Assembly (NCBI GenBank): GCA_000404785.1
Contig: ASNI01000067.1
Span: forward strand, 1-13,417
Direction: 5' to 3'
DNA length: 13,417 bases
Source of the DNA: Cloacimonetes bacterium SCGC AAA252-N17
GTDB lineage: Bacteria > Cloacimonadota > Cloacimonadia > JGIOTU-2
Positions 1-7,865 of the stretch are shown piece after piece. Each line of letters starts with the position of its first letter. Positions within the stretch are counted from its first letter, which is position 1. A program made the position numbers and the translations under genes. The notes beneath the pieces are model-generated. The model saw only the letters and a program-made list of their open reading frames with translations, ran no database searches and was not told where the DNA came from.

Positions 1-2381
1 TTGGAGTCTTTACTTGTCATTGCGGAGATAATATTGCTGGTACAGTCGATGTGGAGAGTGTTGCCAAAGAAATTGCTAAATATGACGGAGTTGCCCATAG
101 TGTTGATTATACTTTTATGTGCTCTGACCCAGGCCAAAAAATGATAAGAAGTGCCATACAAGAAAAAAATTTGGATAGCATAATTGTAGCAAGCTGCTCT
201 CCCACAATGCACGAAGGAACATTTAGAAAAGCAGCAGCATCAGCCGGACTAAATCCATACCAATGCGAAATTGCTAATATAAGAGAACAATGCAGCTGGG
301 TTCATTCCGATAAAAAGAAAGGCACTCAAAAAGCAATTCTTATTATAAAATCAATGATCGAAAAGCTTAAGATGAATGAGTCGCTATATCCTGTATCAAT
401 GCATACGAATAAAAATGTATTAGTAATTGGTGCTGGGATTGCCGGGATTCAAGCTGCCCTTGATATTGCTGAAGCTGGACATAAAGTCTTCCTTGTTGAG
501 AAAAGACCCTATATCGGTGGTCATATGATCCAACTTTCAGTAACTTTCCCAACACTTGATTGCTCACAATGTATTCTCACCCCCAAAATGGTGCAGGTTG
601 ATCAAGATGAAAATATAGAACTTTTTGTGAACAGCGAAGTAGAATCAATCGAAGGTGCAGTCGGCAATTTCAAAATAAAGATTAAGAGAAAAGCACAATA
701 TATTAATCCCGACATCTGTACCGGATGCGGAGATTGTGTAGATACATGCCCTGTACTTGTGCCGGACGAATATGAAGAAGGACTTTCATACCGAAAAGCA
801 GTTTATATGTCCTTTCCTCAGGTAATACCCTACACTTATACGCTCGATATCGATAACTGTCTTGGATTAGATCCTATAGCTTGTGGAAAATGCAAAGAGG
901 CATGTAAGGAAAATGCAATTAATTATGACTTGAGAGATGAAATCATTGAAAAAAATGTCGGAGCAGTCATAGTTGCAACAGGATATGATCAATATCCTAT
1001 GGAAAACATTGGCGAATATGGATACGGAAAATATCCTGATGTTGTAAGTGGACTTCAATTTGAAAGACTCATTTTTGCAGTTGGTCCTTCGGGTGGTAAG
1101 ATGATGCGTCCTTCGGATGGGAAACCAGTTAAGGAAATTGCCTTTATTCAATGTGCGGGCTCACGTGATCCTGAAAGACACCTTTCACATTGCTCGAAGA
1201 TATGCTGTATGTATACTGCTAAGCAGGCAAAAATGTTTAAGACAAAAGTTCCTGATGGTCAGGCATATATTTATTATATAGATACCAGAGCTGCGGGAAA
1301 AGACTATGAAGAGTTCCTTCAAAAAGCACAATCTGATCAAAGATTGATTTATATACGCGGTAAAGTTTCCAGAATTTATAAAAAAAATAATAAGATGGAA
1401 ATCATCGCCTTTGACACTCTCTCCGGCAAAAAAATAGATGCAAAAGTCGATATGGTTGTTCTTGCTTTAGGATTAGTTCCAAGTTTTGGAACTGCAGAAT
1501 TAGCGCGAAAATTTAATATTTCTGTAGGAACTTCGGGCTTTCTCTCGGAAGCACATCCAAAATTAAGACCTGTAGAATCGGTAAATTCCGGATTTTTCCT
1601 CGCAGGAACATGTCTGGGACCGAAAGATATCCCCGAAACCGTTGCCCAGGCTTCAGGAGCCGCTTCAAAAGCTCTCTCTCTTTTAGCGCATGACAGTGTA
1701 GAAAAATCACCAATTATTGTACAAGTTGATGCCGAGAAATGCGACGGATACGGGAAGTGTGCAGAGGAATGCATTTTTGATGCGATCACAATTGATAAAA
1801 TCCAAAACATCGCTGTCGTCGACGAAATGAAATGTAAAGGATGTGCCTACTGCATTCCCGAATGTCCTTATGGTGCAATTGAGCAAAAGAATCTCTCTGA
1901 TCTGCAAATCTACAACATGATTAATGCAATACTGACTAAAGATAAAAAGACTGAAACATTTGAACCGAAAATTATCTGCTTCTTAAGTGAGATTGGTCCT
2001 TATCAGGCAGCGGATCTTGCAGGAACCGGAAGAATGGAATACAGACCCAATGCATTCGTAATCAAAGTACTTTCAATATCAATGCTTAATGAAAATCATA
2101 TCCTGTACGCCCTTAAGCATGGAGCTGACGGGGTGCTGATCAGCGGCAGTCATCCCGGAGAATCTCCTTATCCCGGGGCAAGTCTTAAAGCAAAAGAGAG
2201 AATAGATATTATAAAGAGTAAAGTAAAGAATTCCGGATTGGATCCCAATAGAATACGATTAGAATGGTATGCCGGCAGACAAGGAAAGGGATTCGCTTCC
2301 TATATTGATAGCTTTGTTGAATATCTCAAAATGACGGGTCCGGCTGATTCTACTAATTGGAAATCGCTGAACAAAAAATAA
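1..2381 (+). CDS. hdrA: HdrA-like flavoprotein fused to a degenerate MvhD domain (5' partial)
   Basis: HdrA is the FAD-carrying, electron-bifurcating subunit of cytoplasmic Hdr complexes. The frame is open from base 3 (GVFTCHCG...), matching the second HdrA from its fifth residue, so only about four codons are missing; the GTG at 51 is internal. About 792 residues are visible. In order: the HdrA N-terminal domain with CHCG and MCSDPGQ; an FAD Rossmann motif GAGIAG (about 429-446); DCSQCILTPKM; an inserted ferredoxin domain (CTGCGDCVDTCP from 717); the unusual cluster motif C-x12-C-x3-CC from 1153; a C-terminal ferredoxin domain (about 1725-1890); then an MvhD-like domain (about 1960-2350). 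Two oddities stand out: the first C-terminal cluster motif has Tyr for its second Cys, and the MvhD domain lacks nearly all cysteines found in the separate mvhD. No stop or frameshift breaks the frame, so it looks functional but altered. The family call is firm; the role is inferred. Confidence 0.93.
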   Translation, partial: GVFTCHCGDNIAGTVDVESVAKEIAKYDGVAHSVDYTFMCSDPGQKMIRSAIQEKNLDSIIVASCSPTMHEGTFRKAAASAGLNPYQCEIANIREQCSWVHSDKKKGTQKAILIIKSMIEKLKMNESLYPVSMHTNKNVLVIGAGIAGIQAALDIAEAGHKVFLVEKRPYIGGHMIQLSVTFPTLDCSQCILTPKMVQVDQDENIELFVNSEVESIEGAVGNFKIKIKRKAQYINPDICTGCGDCVDTCPVLVPDEYEEGLSYRKAVYMSFPQVIPYTYTLDIDNCLGLDPIACGKCKEACKENAINYDLRDEIIEKNVGAVIVATGYDQYPMENIGEYGYGKYPDVVSGLQFERLIFAVGPSGGKMMRPSDGKPVKEIAFIQCAGSRDPERHLSHCSKICCMYTAKQAKMFKTKVPDGQAYIYYIDTRAAGKDYEEFLQKAQSDQRLIYIRGKVSRIYKKNNKMEIIAFDTLSGKKIDAKVDMVVLALGLVPSFGTAELARKFNISVGTSGFLSEAHPKLRPVESVNSGFFLAGTCLGPKDIPETVAQASGAASKALSLLAHDSVEKSPIIVQVDAEKCDGYGKCAEECIFDAITIDKIQNIAVVDEMKCKGCAYCIPECPYGAIEQKNLSDLQIYNMINAILTKDKKTETFEPKIICFLSEIGPYQAADLAGTGRMEYRPNAFVIKVLSISMLNENHILYALKHGADGVLISGSHPGESPYPGASLKAKERIDIIKSKVKNSGLDPNRIRLEWYAGRQGKGFASYIDSFVEYLKMTGPADSTNWKSLNKK

Positions 2382-2561
2382 ATATGAGATTATTGAAAAA
2401 TGTGATTATGGCTCTTAATGAAGAAACGGCACACTCTTACAGCCTTGAATGCTTACACGAATTCCAGACTACTTGTAATCAAGATATCTCAATCTCACGA
2501 AAAAGACTACATTATATCAACCCCAAACCCCTATTAAAATGATGTAATATAGAGGATTATA

Positions 2562-4517
2562 ATGAAAAAAATCGGCGTTTTTATCTGCCATTGCGGAATA
2601 AACATAAAAGATACAGTTGATGTCGACCGGCTCACTGAAGAACTGGCAGACTATCCGGGTGTTGCCTATATAGAAAACTATATGTTCATGTGCTCCGATC
2701 CCGGGCAGAATCATATAAAAGATGCAATTCATGAAAGAAAATTGGATGGTGTTGTCGTTGCTGCCTGTTCTCCCACTTTGCATGAATCGACATTCCAAAC
2801 TGTGCTAAAGGAATCCGGCCTTAATGAATATCAAATGGAAATCGCAAATATCCGCGAGCAGTGCAGCTGGGTTCATACAGATATCGAACAAGCAACACAT
2901 AAGGCGAAACTTATTATCAAAACAGCTATTGAAAAACTTAAGCTGAATGAATCTCTATACCCGGTTTCTGCACCGGTCACAAAGAAAGCCCTTGTTATAG
3001 GTGGCGGCATTGCAGGCATTCAGGCAGCCCTCGATATCGCAGATGCAGGCTTCCAAGTTATTATGGTTGAAAAAAAGCCCTCAATTGGTGGGCATATGAT
3101 CCAGCTTTCTGAAACCTTTCCGACACTTGACTGCTCACAGTGTATTCTCACACCGAAAATGGTTGCTCTCAGTAAACATAAAAATATCAAACTCTATGTG
3201 AATAGCAAAGTAGAAAGTATCGATGGATATGTTGGAAATTTCAATGTAAAGATCAAGCAAGAAGCTCTGTATGTTGATCCTGCTAAATGCAATCTCTGCG
3301 ACGACTGCACAGAAGTATGTCCAGTACTCGTTCCAAGCGAACAGGAGGAAGGGCTCGAATGGCGAAAAGCGATCTATATTCCCTTCCCTCAGGCAATTCC
3401 TGCAACCTATACCCTCGATGTGGAAAATTGCCTTGGTCTCGAACCTATTGCATGCGGAAAATGCCGTGAAAAATGTATTGCCGAAGCAATAAATTATGAT
3501 GCAAAAGAAACGATCATTGAAGAAAAAGTCGGTGCAGTCATCGTGGCAACTGGTTTTGACCTTTATCCTGTTGAAAATATTCCCGAATACGGATATGGAA
3601 AATATCCCGATGTGATCACGAGTTTGCAGTTCGAGCGAATCCTTTCTGCGACCGGTCCTACAGGTGGTGAAATATATCGACCCTCTGACGGCAAGGTTCC
3701 CAAAGAGATCGTCTTCGTTCAATGCTCCGGCTCGCGTGATCCTGAACATCATCTCTCCTATTGTTCGAAGATATGCTGTATGTACACGCTCAAACATGCC
3801 AAGCTTTATAAACACAAGGTCCACAACGGACAGCCATATATCTTTTATATTGATATTCGAGCAGGAGGTAAACTTTACGAGGAATTTGTCCAGCAGGCAG
3901 TGTCCGAAGAAGGTATCTTATATATACGCGGTAAAGTAGCTAAGATATATAAAGAAGGTGACAAGATGATCGTCATGGGTATGGATACGCTCATCGGAAA
4001 AAAGATTGAAATAAAAGCAGATCTTGTTGTGCTTGCAATGGGAATCGTACCGAGTGAAGGATCTCATGATCTTGTGAAAACATTGAAGATCAACACAGAT
4101 GACAAGGGATTTCTTTCTGAAGCTCATCCGAAATTGCGTCCTGTAGAAAGTCTGCAAGCCGGATTTTATCTTGCCGGAACTTCACAGGGACCTCGTGACA
4201 TTCCTGACTCTGTATCCCAGGCATCAGGATCTGCCGCCAAAGCTCTTATTCTGCTTTCCAGCGACAAGATCTATCACTCACCAATTATAGCTTCTGTGGA
4301 TGAAGACCTGTGTTCGGGCTGTGCGATCTGTGTGGGAACCTGTCCCTACGGCGCTCGTGAACTAAATGAAGTTTCCAAAGTGGTAGAAGTTAATGAAATA
4401 CTCTGTGAGGGTTGTGGCGCATGTATCAGTGCATGTCCATCCGGCGCTGCACAGCAGAAAAACCTTACAGACGACCAGATCGATAATATGATCAAGATAA
4501 TTGCGAGCGGTAAATAA
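2562..4517 (+). CDS. hdrA: HdrA, FAD/iron-sulfur electron-bifurcating subunit (second copy)
   Basis: This is a complete 651-residue HdrA starting at ATG after an AGAGGA site at 2551-2556. Visible elements are CHCG at residues 9-12, FAD motif GGGIAG at 147-152, an inserted ferredoxin domain with C243, C246, C249 and C253, and the unusual [4Fe-4S] ligand set C388, C401, C405 and C406. The C-terminal 2[4Fe-4S] ferredoxin domain has both motifs complete (C584/587/590/594 and C615/618/621/625). In known HdrABC-MvhAGD complexes, electrons enter through the C-terminal ferredoxin domain from MvhD, reach the FAD and are split. All cofactor motifs are intact here, unlike in the preceding paralogue. It ends where the first copy continues into its MvhD domain; the free mvhD starts 34 nt downstream. 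The 180-nt gap before it holds no gene I can support. Confidence 0.95.
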   Translation: MKKIGVFICHCGINIKDTVDVDRLTEELADYPGVAYIENYMFMCSDPGQNHIKDAIHERKLDGVVVAACSPTLHESTFQTVLKESGLNEYQMEIANIREQCSWVHTDIEQATHKAKLIIKTAIEKLKLNESLYPVSAPVTKKALVIGGGIAGIQAALDIADAGFQVIMVEKKPSIGGHMIQLSETFPTLDCSQCILTPKMVALSKHKNIKLYVNSKVESIDGYVGNFNVKIKQEALYVDPAKCNLCDDCTEVCPVLVPSEQEEGLEWRKAIYIPFPQAIPATYTLDVENCLGLEPIACGKCREKCIAEAINYDAKETIIEEKVGAVIVATGFDLYPVENIPEYGYGKYPDVITSLQFERILSATGPTGGEIYRPSDGKVPKEIVFVQCSGSRDPEHHLSYCSKICCMYTLKHAKLYKHKVHNGQPYIFYIDIRAGGKLYEEFVQQAVSEEGILYIRGKVAKIYKEGDKMIVMGMDTLIGKKIEIKADLVVLAMGIVPSEGSHDLVKTLKINTDDKGFLSEAHPKLRPVESLQAGFYLAGTSQGPRDIPDSVSQASGSAAKALILLSSDKIYHSPIIASVDEDLCSGCAICVGTCPYGARELNEVSKVVEVNEILCEGCGACISACPSGAAQQKNLTDDQIDNMIKIIASGK

Positions 4518-4551
4518 GCTCGCTCAATATACATGTGGGGTAGGAAATCGC

Positions 4552-4968
4552 ATGAAAGATTTTGAACCAAAGATTGTCTGTTTCTTATGTAAATGGTGTA
4601 CGTATTCCGGCGCAGACCTTGCCGGCACATCACGAATGAAATATCCGCCAAACGGTGTGGTCATAAAAACATTATGCTCATCACGGGTGGATCCGCAGCA
4701 TATACTTCTTGCCTTCAGCAAAGGATGTGACGGTGTGTTCATAGGCGGATGTCATCCTGGTGACTGTCATTATCAAAGCGGAAATTATAAAACAAAAAGA
4801 AGAATAATTTTACTCAAAAAAGTATTGAAACAACTAGGTCTGAATACCAATCGTCTTCGCCTTGAATGGATCTCAGCAAGCGAAGGAAAAAAATTCGCCA
4901 ATACTATGGTAGAATTTACAGACCAGATCAAAAAATTGGGTCCTATTCCAAAAATTAACTGTGAATGA
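4552..4968 (+). CDS. mvhD: MvhD/FlpD-like [2Fe-2S] electron-transfer subunit
   Basis: This is the small iron-sulfur adaptor that passes electrons from the hydrogenase to HdrA in Mvh-Hdr complexes. The chosen ATG at 4552 has an AGGAA site 5 nt upstream and gives 138 residues; the open frame reaches back to 4501 into hdrA, but that extension shows no homology. Conserved features are CFLCKWC at residues 10-16, GADLAGTSRM, a cysteine in TLCSSRVDP, and GGCHPGDCHY, so the cluster-ligand cysteines are all present. It aligns with the C-terminal domain of the first HdrA (FEPKI start, HILYAL/HILLAF, RLEW near the end), where those cysteines are replaced. This copy is therefore the likely functional hydrogenase-to-HdrA connector. 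Confidence 0.93.
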   Translation: MKDFEPKIVCFLCKWCTYSGADLAGTSRMKYPPNGVVIKTLCSSRVDPQHILLAFSKGCDGVFIGGCHPGDCHYQSGNYKTKRRIILLKKVLKQLGLNTNRLRLEWISASEGKKFANTMVEFTDQIKKLGPIPKINCE

Positions 4969-4974
4969 ATGCAA

Positions 4975-5004
4975 AATGAAAAGTGAAAAGTTCCCGTTTT
5001 CATT
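4975..5004 (+). terminator. weak A/T-rich hairpin between mvhD and the iron-sulfur gene
   Basis: AATGAAAA (4975-4982) and TTTTCATT (4997-5004) form an 8-bp inverted repeat around a 14-nt loop, followed by TTAAATTTTAATAATATT. The stem is A/T-rich and there is no clean U-run, so it is at best a partial attenuator or an mRNA-processing hairpin inside the operon. The following gene has its own AGGAGG site at 5021-5026. Confidence 0.2.
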
Positions 5005-5033
5005 AAATTTTAATAATATTAGGAGGAATCATA

Positions 5034-5720
5034 ATGCCTAAGAACGTTCCCATGGTGAAAGTATATATTTTAGGGGAAGGTTTTGATGTGCCCGAAGGAT
5101 CAACCATAATCAGTGCATTGGAGTATGCAGGATTCCAGCTTACTGTCGGTGTCGGCTGCCGAGAAGGTTTCTGCGGTGCCTGCGCAACCCTGTACAGAGA
5201 AAAGGGTGACTATAAATTGCAGCCGGGTCTCGCATGCCAGACTGTTGTAACAGACGGCATGAACATCGCACAGATACCCTTTGTTCCTGCGGAAAAACCA
5301 ATATACGATATCAATAAAATCAATCCTGATATCGAAGCTTTCAAAACCCTTTATCCAATCCTGTTCAGATGCGTGGGATGCAATACCTGTACAAAGATCT
5401 GCCCTCAAGATATTGAAGTGATGGACTATGTGCAAGCACTTATTCGCGGTGATATCGCAAAAGCGGCTGACCTTTCTTTTGACTGTATCCGTTGCGGATT
5501 GTGCGCACTGCGTTGCCCCGCAGAGATCGTGCAGTACAATGCTGCTATTCTTGCACGCCGTCTCACAGGGAAGTATCTTCTTCCAAATAGCCCGGACCTT
5601 GAAGCTCGAGTCAAAGAGATCGCAGAGGGTCTATATGAAGAGGAGCTTCAAAAACTTACAAAATCAGATACAGAAACTATAAAAAAGCAATACTATGATC
5701 GCGATATCAAAACAGTATAA
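5034..5720 (+). CDS. SdhB/TfrB-like iron-sulfur subunit ([2Fe-2S] plus two [4Fe-4S] motifs)
   Basis: This 228-residue soluble electron-transfer subunit starts at ATG with AGGAGG at 5021-5026. The N-terminal half is a plant-type [2Fe-2S] domain with C42, C47, C50 and C68. The C-terminal half has two complete [4Fe-4S] motifs, C113/116/119/123-Pro and C151/154/157/161-Pro. The architecture matches the iron-sulfur subunit of succinate dehydrogenase/fumarate reductase and the N-terminal part of methanogen thiol:fumarate reductase TfrB. It lacks the CCG (HdrD-like) domains of TfrB and has no membrane segment. It lies 26 nt before a fumarate-reductase-family flavoprotein and presumably feeds it electrons, probably from HdrA. 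The domain call is secure; the redox partner is inferred from gene order. The Lys/Glu-rich C-terminal tail (from about residue 190) is unassigned. Confidence 0.88.
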   Translation: MPKNVPMVKVYILGEGFDVPEGSTIISALEYAGFQLTVGVGCREGFCGACATLYREKGDYKLQPGLACQTVVTDGMNIAQIPFVPAEKPIYDINKINPDIEAFKTLYPILFRCVGCNTCTKICPQDIEVMDYVQALIRGDIAKAADLSFDCIRCGLCALRCPAEIVQYNAAILARRLTGKYLLPNSPDLEARVKEIAEGLYEEELQKLTKSDTETIKKQYYDRDIKTV

Positions 5721-5746
5721 ATTTTAAAAAGTTTAGGAGAATAGAT

Positions 5747-7414
5747 ATGTATCCAGAATATATGCGCAAATCGATCAGAAAAGTCGAAAAAACACGACCC
5801 GAGCGATTGAAGCTCGCACGTTCAGGCAAATCGATCTTCCCGATGATGTCCGAGGAAGAACGGCAGGAAGTACTTGATAATTTCCATCCTGACTATAAAA
5901 AAGATGCCCGTAAGAAAGTGCGTATCGGGCCGAATAAGGGCGTCAACATCACAACCGAGGTTGTTGATCAGCTCGAAGCATACTCAAGGATCAAGCCGGA
6001 TTATTTCGATCTGAAACACCCGGACTATGAAACTGACGTACTTGTCATTGGAGCCGGTTCTGCGGGATTCTCTGCATCGCTTCTTGCAGCAGAAAACGGA
6101 GCTGATGTCCTTCTTGTCACAAAACTGAGAATTGGAGATTCCAACTCGATGATGGCTCAAGGCGGAATTCAGGCAGCGGTTCGTCCCGATGATAATCCCA
6201 TGCTTCATTATCTCGATGTGATCGGTGGCGGGCACTTTGATAATAAGCCGGATCTGGTCAAAGCACTGGTCTCGGAAGCACCGGATGCTATACACTGGCT
6301 TCAGAATCTTGGGGTCATGTTCGACAGGAATGAAGACAATACAATGCTCACAAAACCGGGTGGCGGTACCTGCCGTCCACGTATGCATTCCGCCCGTGAC
6401 TACACAGGTGCAGCGATCTGCCGAACCATTCGTGACGAAGTGCTGAACCGCCCTGACAAGATAAAGATACTCGAGCATCAACCTGTAGTGGAACTTATCA
6501 AAGACGATAAAGGAAATGTCGCAGGCGCAGTGCTTTACCATCTTGAAAATAAAAACTATTTCACAGTAAAAGCAAAAGCAACCATTATTGCAACAGGTGG
6601 TTTCGGACGCCTTCATATAATGAAATACGAGACCACCAATCACTATGGAGCGACCGCAGATGGACTTGTGATCGCTTATCGTGCTGGAGCAAATCTTCTA
6701 TATATGGATTCTGTGCAATACCACCCGACCGGTGCTGTGTATCCTCCACAAATTCTTGGATTTCTCTGCACTGAAAAGCTTCGTGGACTTGGTGCGCAAC
6801 CCGTGAATAAAAATGGTGATTTGTTTGTTCATCCTCTTGAACCCCGTGATATTGAAGCATCCGCTTTCATCCGCGAATGTACAGAACGTGGTATGGGTAT
6901 CGATACATCCGGCGGACAGGTCGGTATCTGGCTTGACTCCCCATTAATTGAAAAATTGAGCGGACCCGGCACAATTAAGAAAAATCTGCCGGCTATGCTT
7001 CGTCAGTTTGAACGTTTTGACGTTGACATCACACAGGATCCAATCCTTGTGTATCCGACTCTTCATTATCAAAATGGCGGAATTGAAATAAATGATCATT
7101 GCGAAACCAAAGTGAACGGTCTGTTCGTAGCAGGAGAAGCTTCGGGTGGTGTTCATGGCCGCAATCGTTTAATGGGAAATTCCCAGCTCGATCTTATTGT
7201 ATTCGGACGCCGTGCTGGCATCTATGCTGCACAGTATGCGAAGAAAGCAAAAACCGGCACACTAACCCTCTCTCATATCACTGAATATGACAAAGAAGTT
7301 GAAAAGATCGGTATAGCAAGAACACACATTTCACCAATGGTTCTTCCTGATTACACACCAGAAGCGATAAAAAAACGTCAATATACGACTGAATATCAAG
7401 GAACATTAAGATAA
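5747..7414 (+). CDS. FAD-binding fumarate reductase/succinate dehydrogenase-family flavoprotein
   Basis: This 555-residue protein is likely the catalytic subunit paired with the preceding iron-sulfur protein; AGGAGA lies at 5735-5740. An N-terminal extension of about 95 residues precedes the Rossmann motif GAGSAG (102-107). SNSMMAQGGI (132-141) carries Asn where SdhA/FrdA have the His that binds FAD covalently, so FAD is probably non-covalent, as in L-aspartate oxidase and soluble fumarate reductases. Residues corresponding to the fumarate/succinate site are present: H326 in QYHPTG, R367 in PRDIE, H440 in LHYQNGG and R474 in GRNRLMGNS. It could reduce fumarate or another enoate, or act as a dehydrogenase; methanogen TfrA is a similar, soluble protein. 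No membrane-anchor gene follows. The substrate is not proven by sequence. Confidence 0.88.
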   Translation: MYPEYMRKSIRKVEKTRPERLKLARSGKSIFPMMSEEERQEVLDNFHPDYKKDARKKVRIGPNKGVNITTEVVDQLEAYSRIKPDYFDLKHPDYETDVLVIGAGSAGFSASLLAAENGADVLLVTKLRIGDSNSMMAQGGIQAAVRPDDNPMLHYLDVIGGGHFDNKPDLVKALVSEAPDAIHWLQNLGVMFDRNEDNTMLTKPGGGTCRPRMHSARDYTGAAICRTIRDEVLNRPDKIKILEHQPVVELIKDDKGNVAGAVLYHLENKNYFTVKAKATIIATGGFGRLHIMKYETTNHYGATADGLVIAYRAGANLLYMDSVQYHPTGAVYPPQILGFLCTEKLRGLGAQPVNKNGDLFVHPLEPRDIEASAFIRECTERGMGIDTSGGQVGIWLDSPLIEKLSGPGTIKKNLPAMLRQFERFDVDITQDPILVYPTLHYQNGGIEINDHCETKVNGLFVAGEASGGVHGRNRLMGNSQLDLIVFGRRAGIYAAQYAKKAKTGTLTLSHITEYDKEVEKIGIARTHISPMVLPDYTPEAIKKRQYTTEYQGTLR

Positions 7415-7425
7415 AAGAAAACACA

Positions 7426-7836
7426 ATGAAACCATGGATTAACTCGAATGAACACGAAGAATTTAAAACGAAACTTTTATACAAAGAGTTGTCGTATAAA
7501 ATTATTGGTATTGCTATAAGTGTTCATAAAGAGTTTGGATCTGGGTTTTTAGAAAAAGTGTATGAAAATGCTATGATGGTTCTATTTCGAAAACAAGGAA
7601 TAGAAGCAGAACAGCAAAAACCTATAAATGTTATGTTTGAGAATGAAATAGTAGGCAGTTATTTTGCAGATATTCTTGTTGAAGATAAGGTTGTTTTAGA
7701 ATTAAAGACAGTTGAAAAACTGACTGGTGTTCATGAAGCCCAAGCTCTGAATTATCTCAAAGCAACTCGAAAGAATCTCGCAATACTATTTAATTTTCAT
7801 TCACGAAGTTTAGAATACCAAAGAATAATTTTATAA
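7426..7836 (+). CDS. GxxExxY family protein (PD-(D/E)XK nuclease-like fold)
   Basis: This 136-residue protein carries the family signature G40-F-L-E43-K-V-Y46 and a PD-(D/E)XK-like core with D82 and E92-L-K94, followed by QALNYLKA. Members of this family are small, widespread in environmental bacteria and of unknown cellular role; a nuclease fold is predicted but activity is not established. The start lies inside a 28-nt repeat, and the ribosome binding site is weak (AAAAGAAAA upstream). Base composition is more AT-rich than in the flanking flavoprotein and hydrogenase genes. It has no evident functional link to the electron-transfer operon around it, and a damaged second copy follows directly. 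This suggests a passenger gene rather than an operon member. Confidence 0.88.
   Translation: MKPWINSNEHEEFKTKLLYKELSYKIIGIAISVHKEFGSGFLEKVYENAMMVLFRKQGIEAEQQKPINVMFENEIVGSYFADILVEDKVVLELKTVEKLTGVHEAQALNYLKATRKNLAILFNFHSRSLEYQRIIL
7428..7455 (+). repeat. left inverted-repeat arm of the GxxExxY cassette
   Basis: This 28-nt arm starts GAAACCATGGATTAAC and overlaps the start of the GxxExxY gene, so residues 2-10 of that protein (KPWINSNEH) are encoded by the repeat. It matches the reverse complement of 8000-8027 at 23 of 28 positions. Confidence 0.7.
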
Positions 7837-7837
7837 T

Positions 7838-7865
7838 GGAACCACTGATTAACTCGAATGAACAC
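7838..7865 (+). repeat. middle copy of the cassette repeat (direct to the left arm)
   Basis: The copy starts GGAACCACTGATTAAC and matches the left arm at 25 of 28 positions in the same orientation. It follows the stop of the intact GxxExxY gene by one base and precedes the GxxExxY remnant, so each gene copy is headed by its own repeat. Confidence 0.7.

Noticed and set aside
51..53. GTG as the start of the first HdrA
   Set aside because: The same frame continues upstream to base 3 with residues (GVFTCHCGDN...) that match the N-terminus of the second HdrA; the true start lies about four codons outside the window.
1376..1810. Antisense frame over the first HdrA as a separate gene
   Set aside because: It lies fully opposite conserved HdrA sequence and has no recognisable domain or ribosome binding site.
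2357..2542. Small frame between the two hdrA genes (for example from ATG 2384)
   Set aside because: It has no ribosome binding site and no recognisable motif, and its beginning overlaps the first HdrA. The 180-nt gap 2382-2561 shows nothing I can support beyond the AGAGGA site at its end.
3135..3824. Long minus-strand open frame inside the second hdrA
   Set aside because: It is the antisense shadow of a clear HdrA coding sequence, with no motifs or start signals. The same holds for other antisense frames in the operon, such as 5984-6643.
4501..4551. N-terminal extension of MvhD back to TTG 4501
   Set aside because: It overlaps the end of hdrA and has no family similarity; ATG 4552 has an AGGAA site and starts right before the conserved FEPKI segment.
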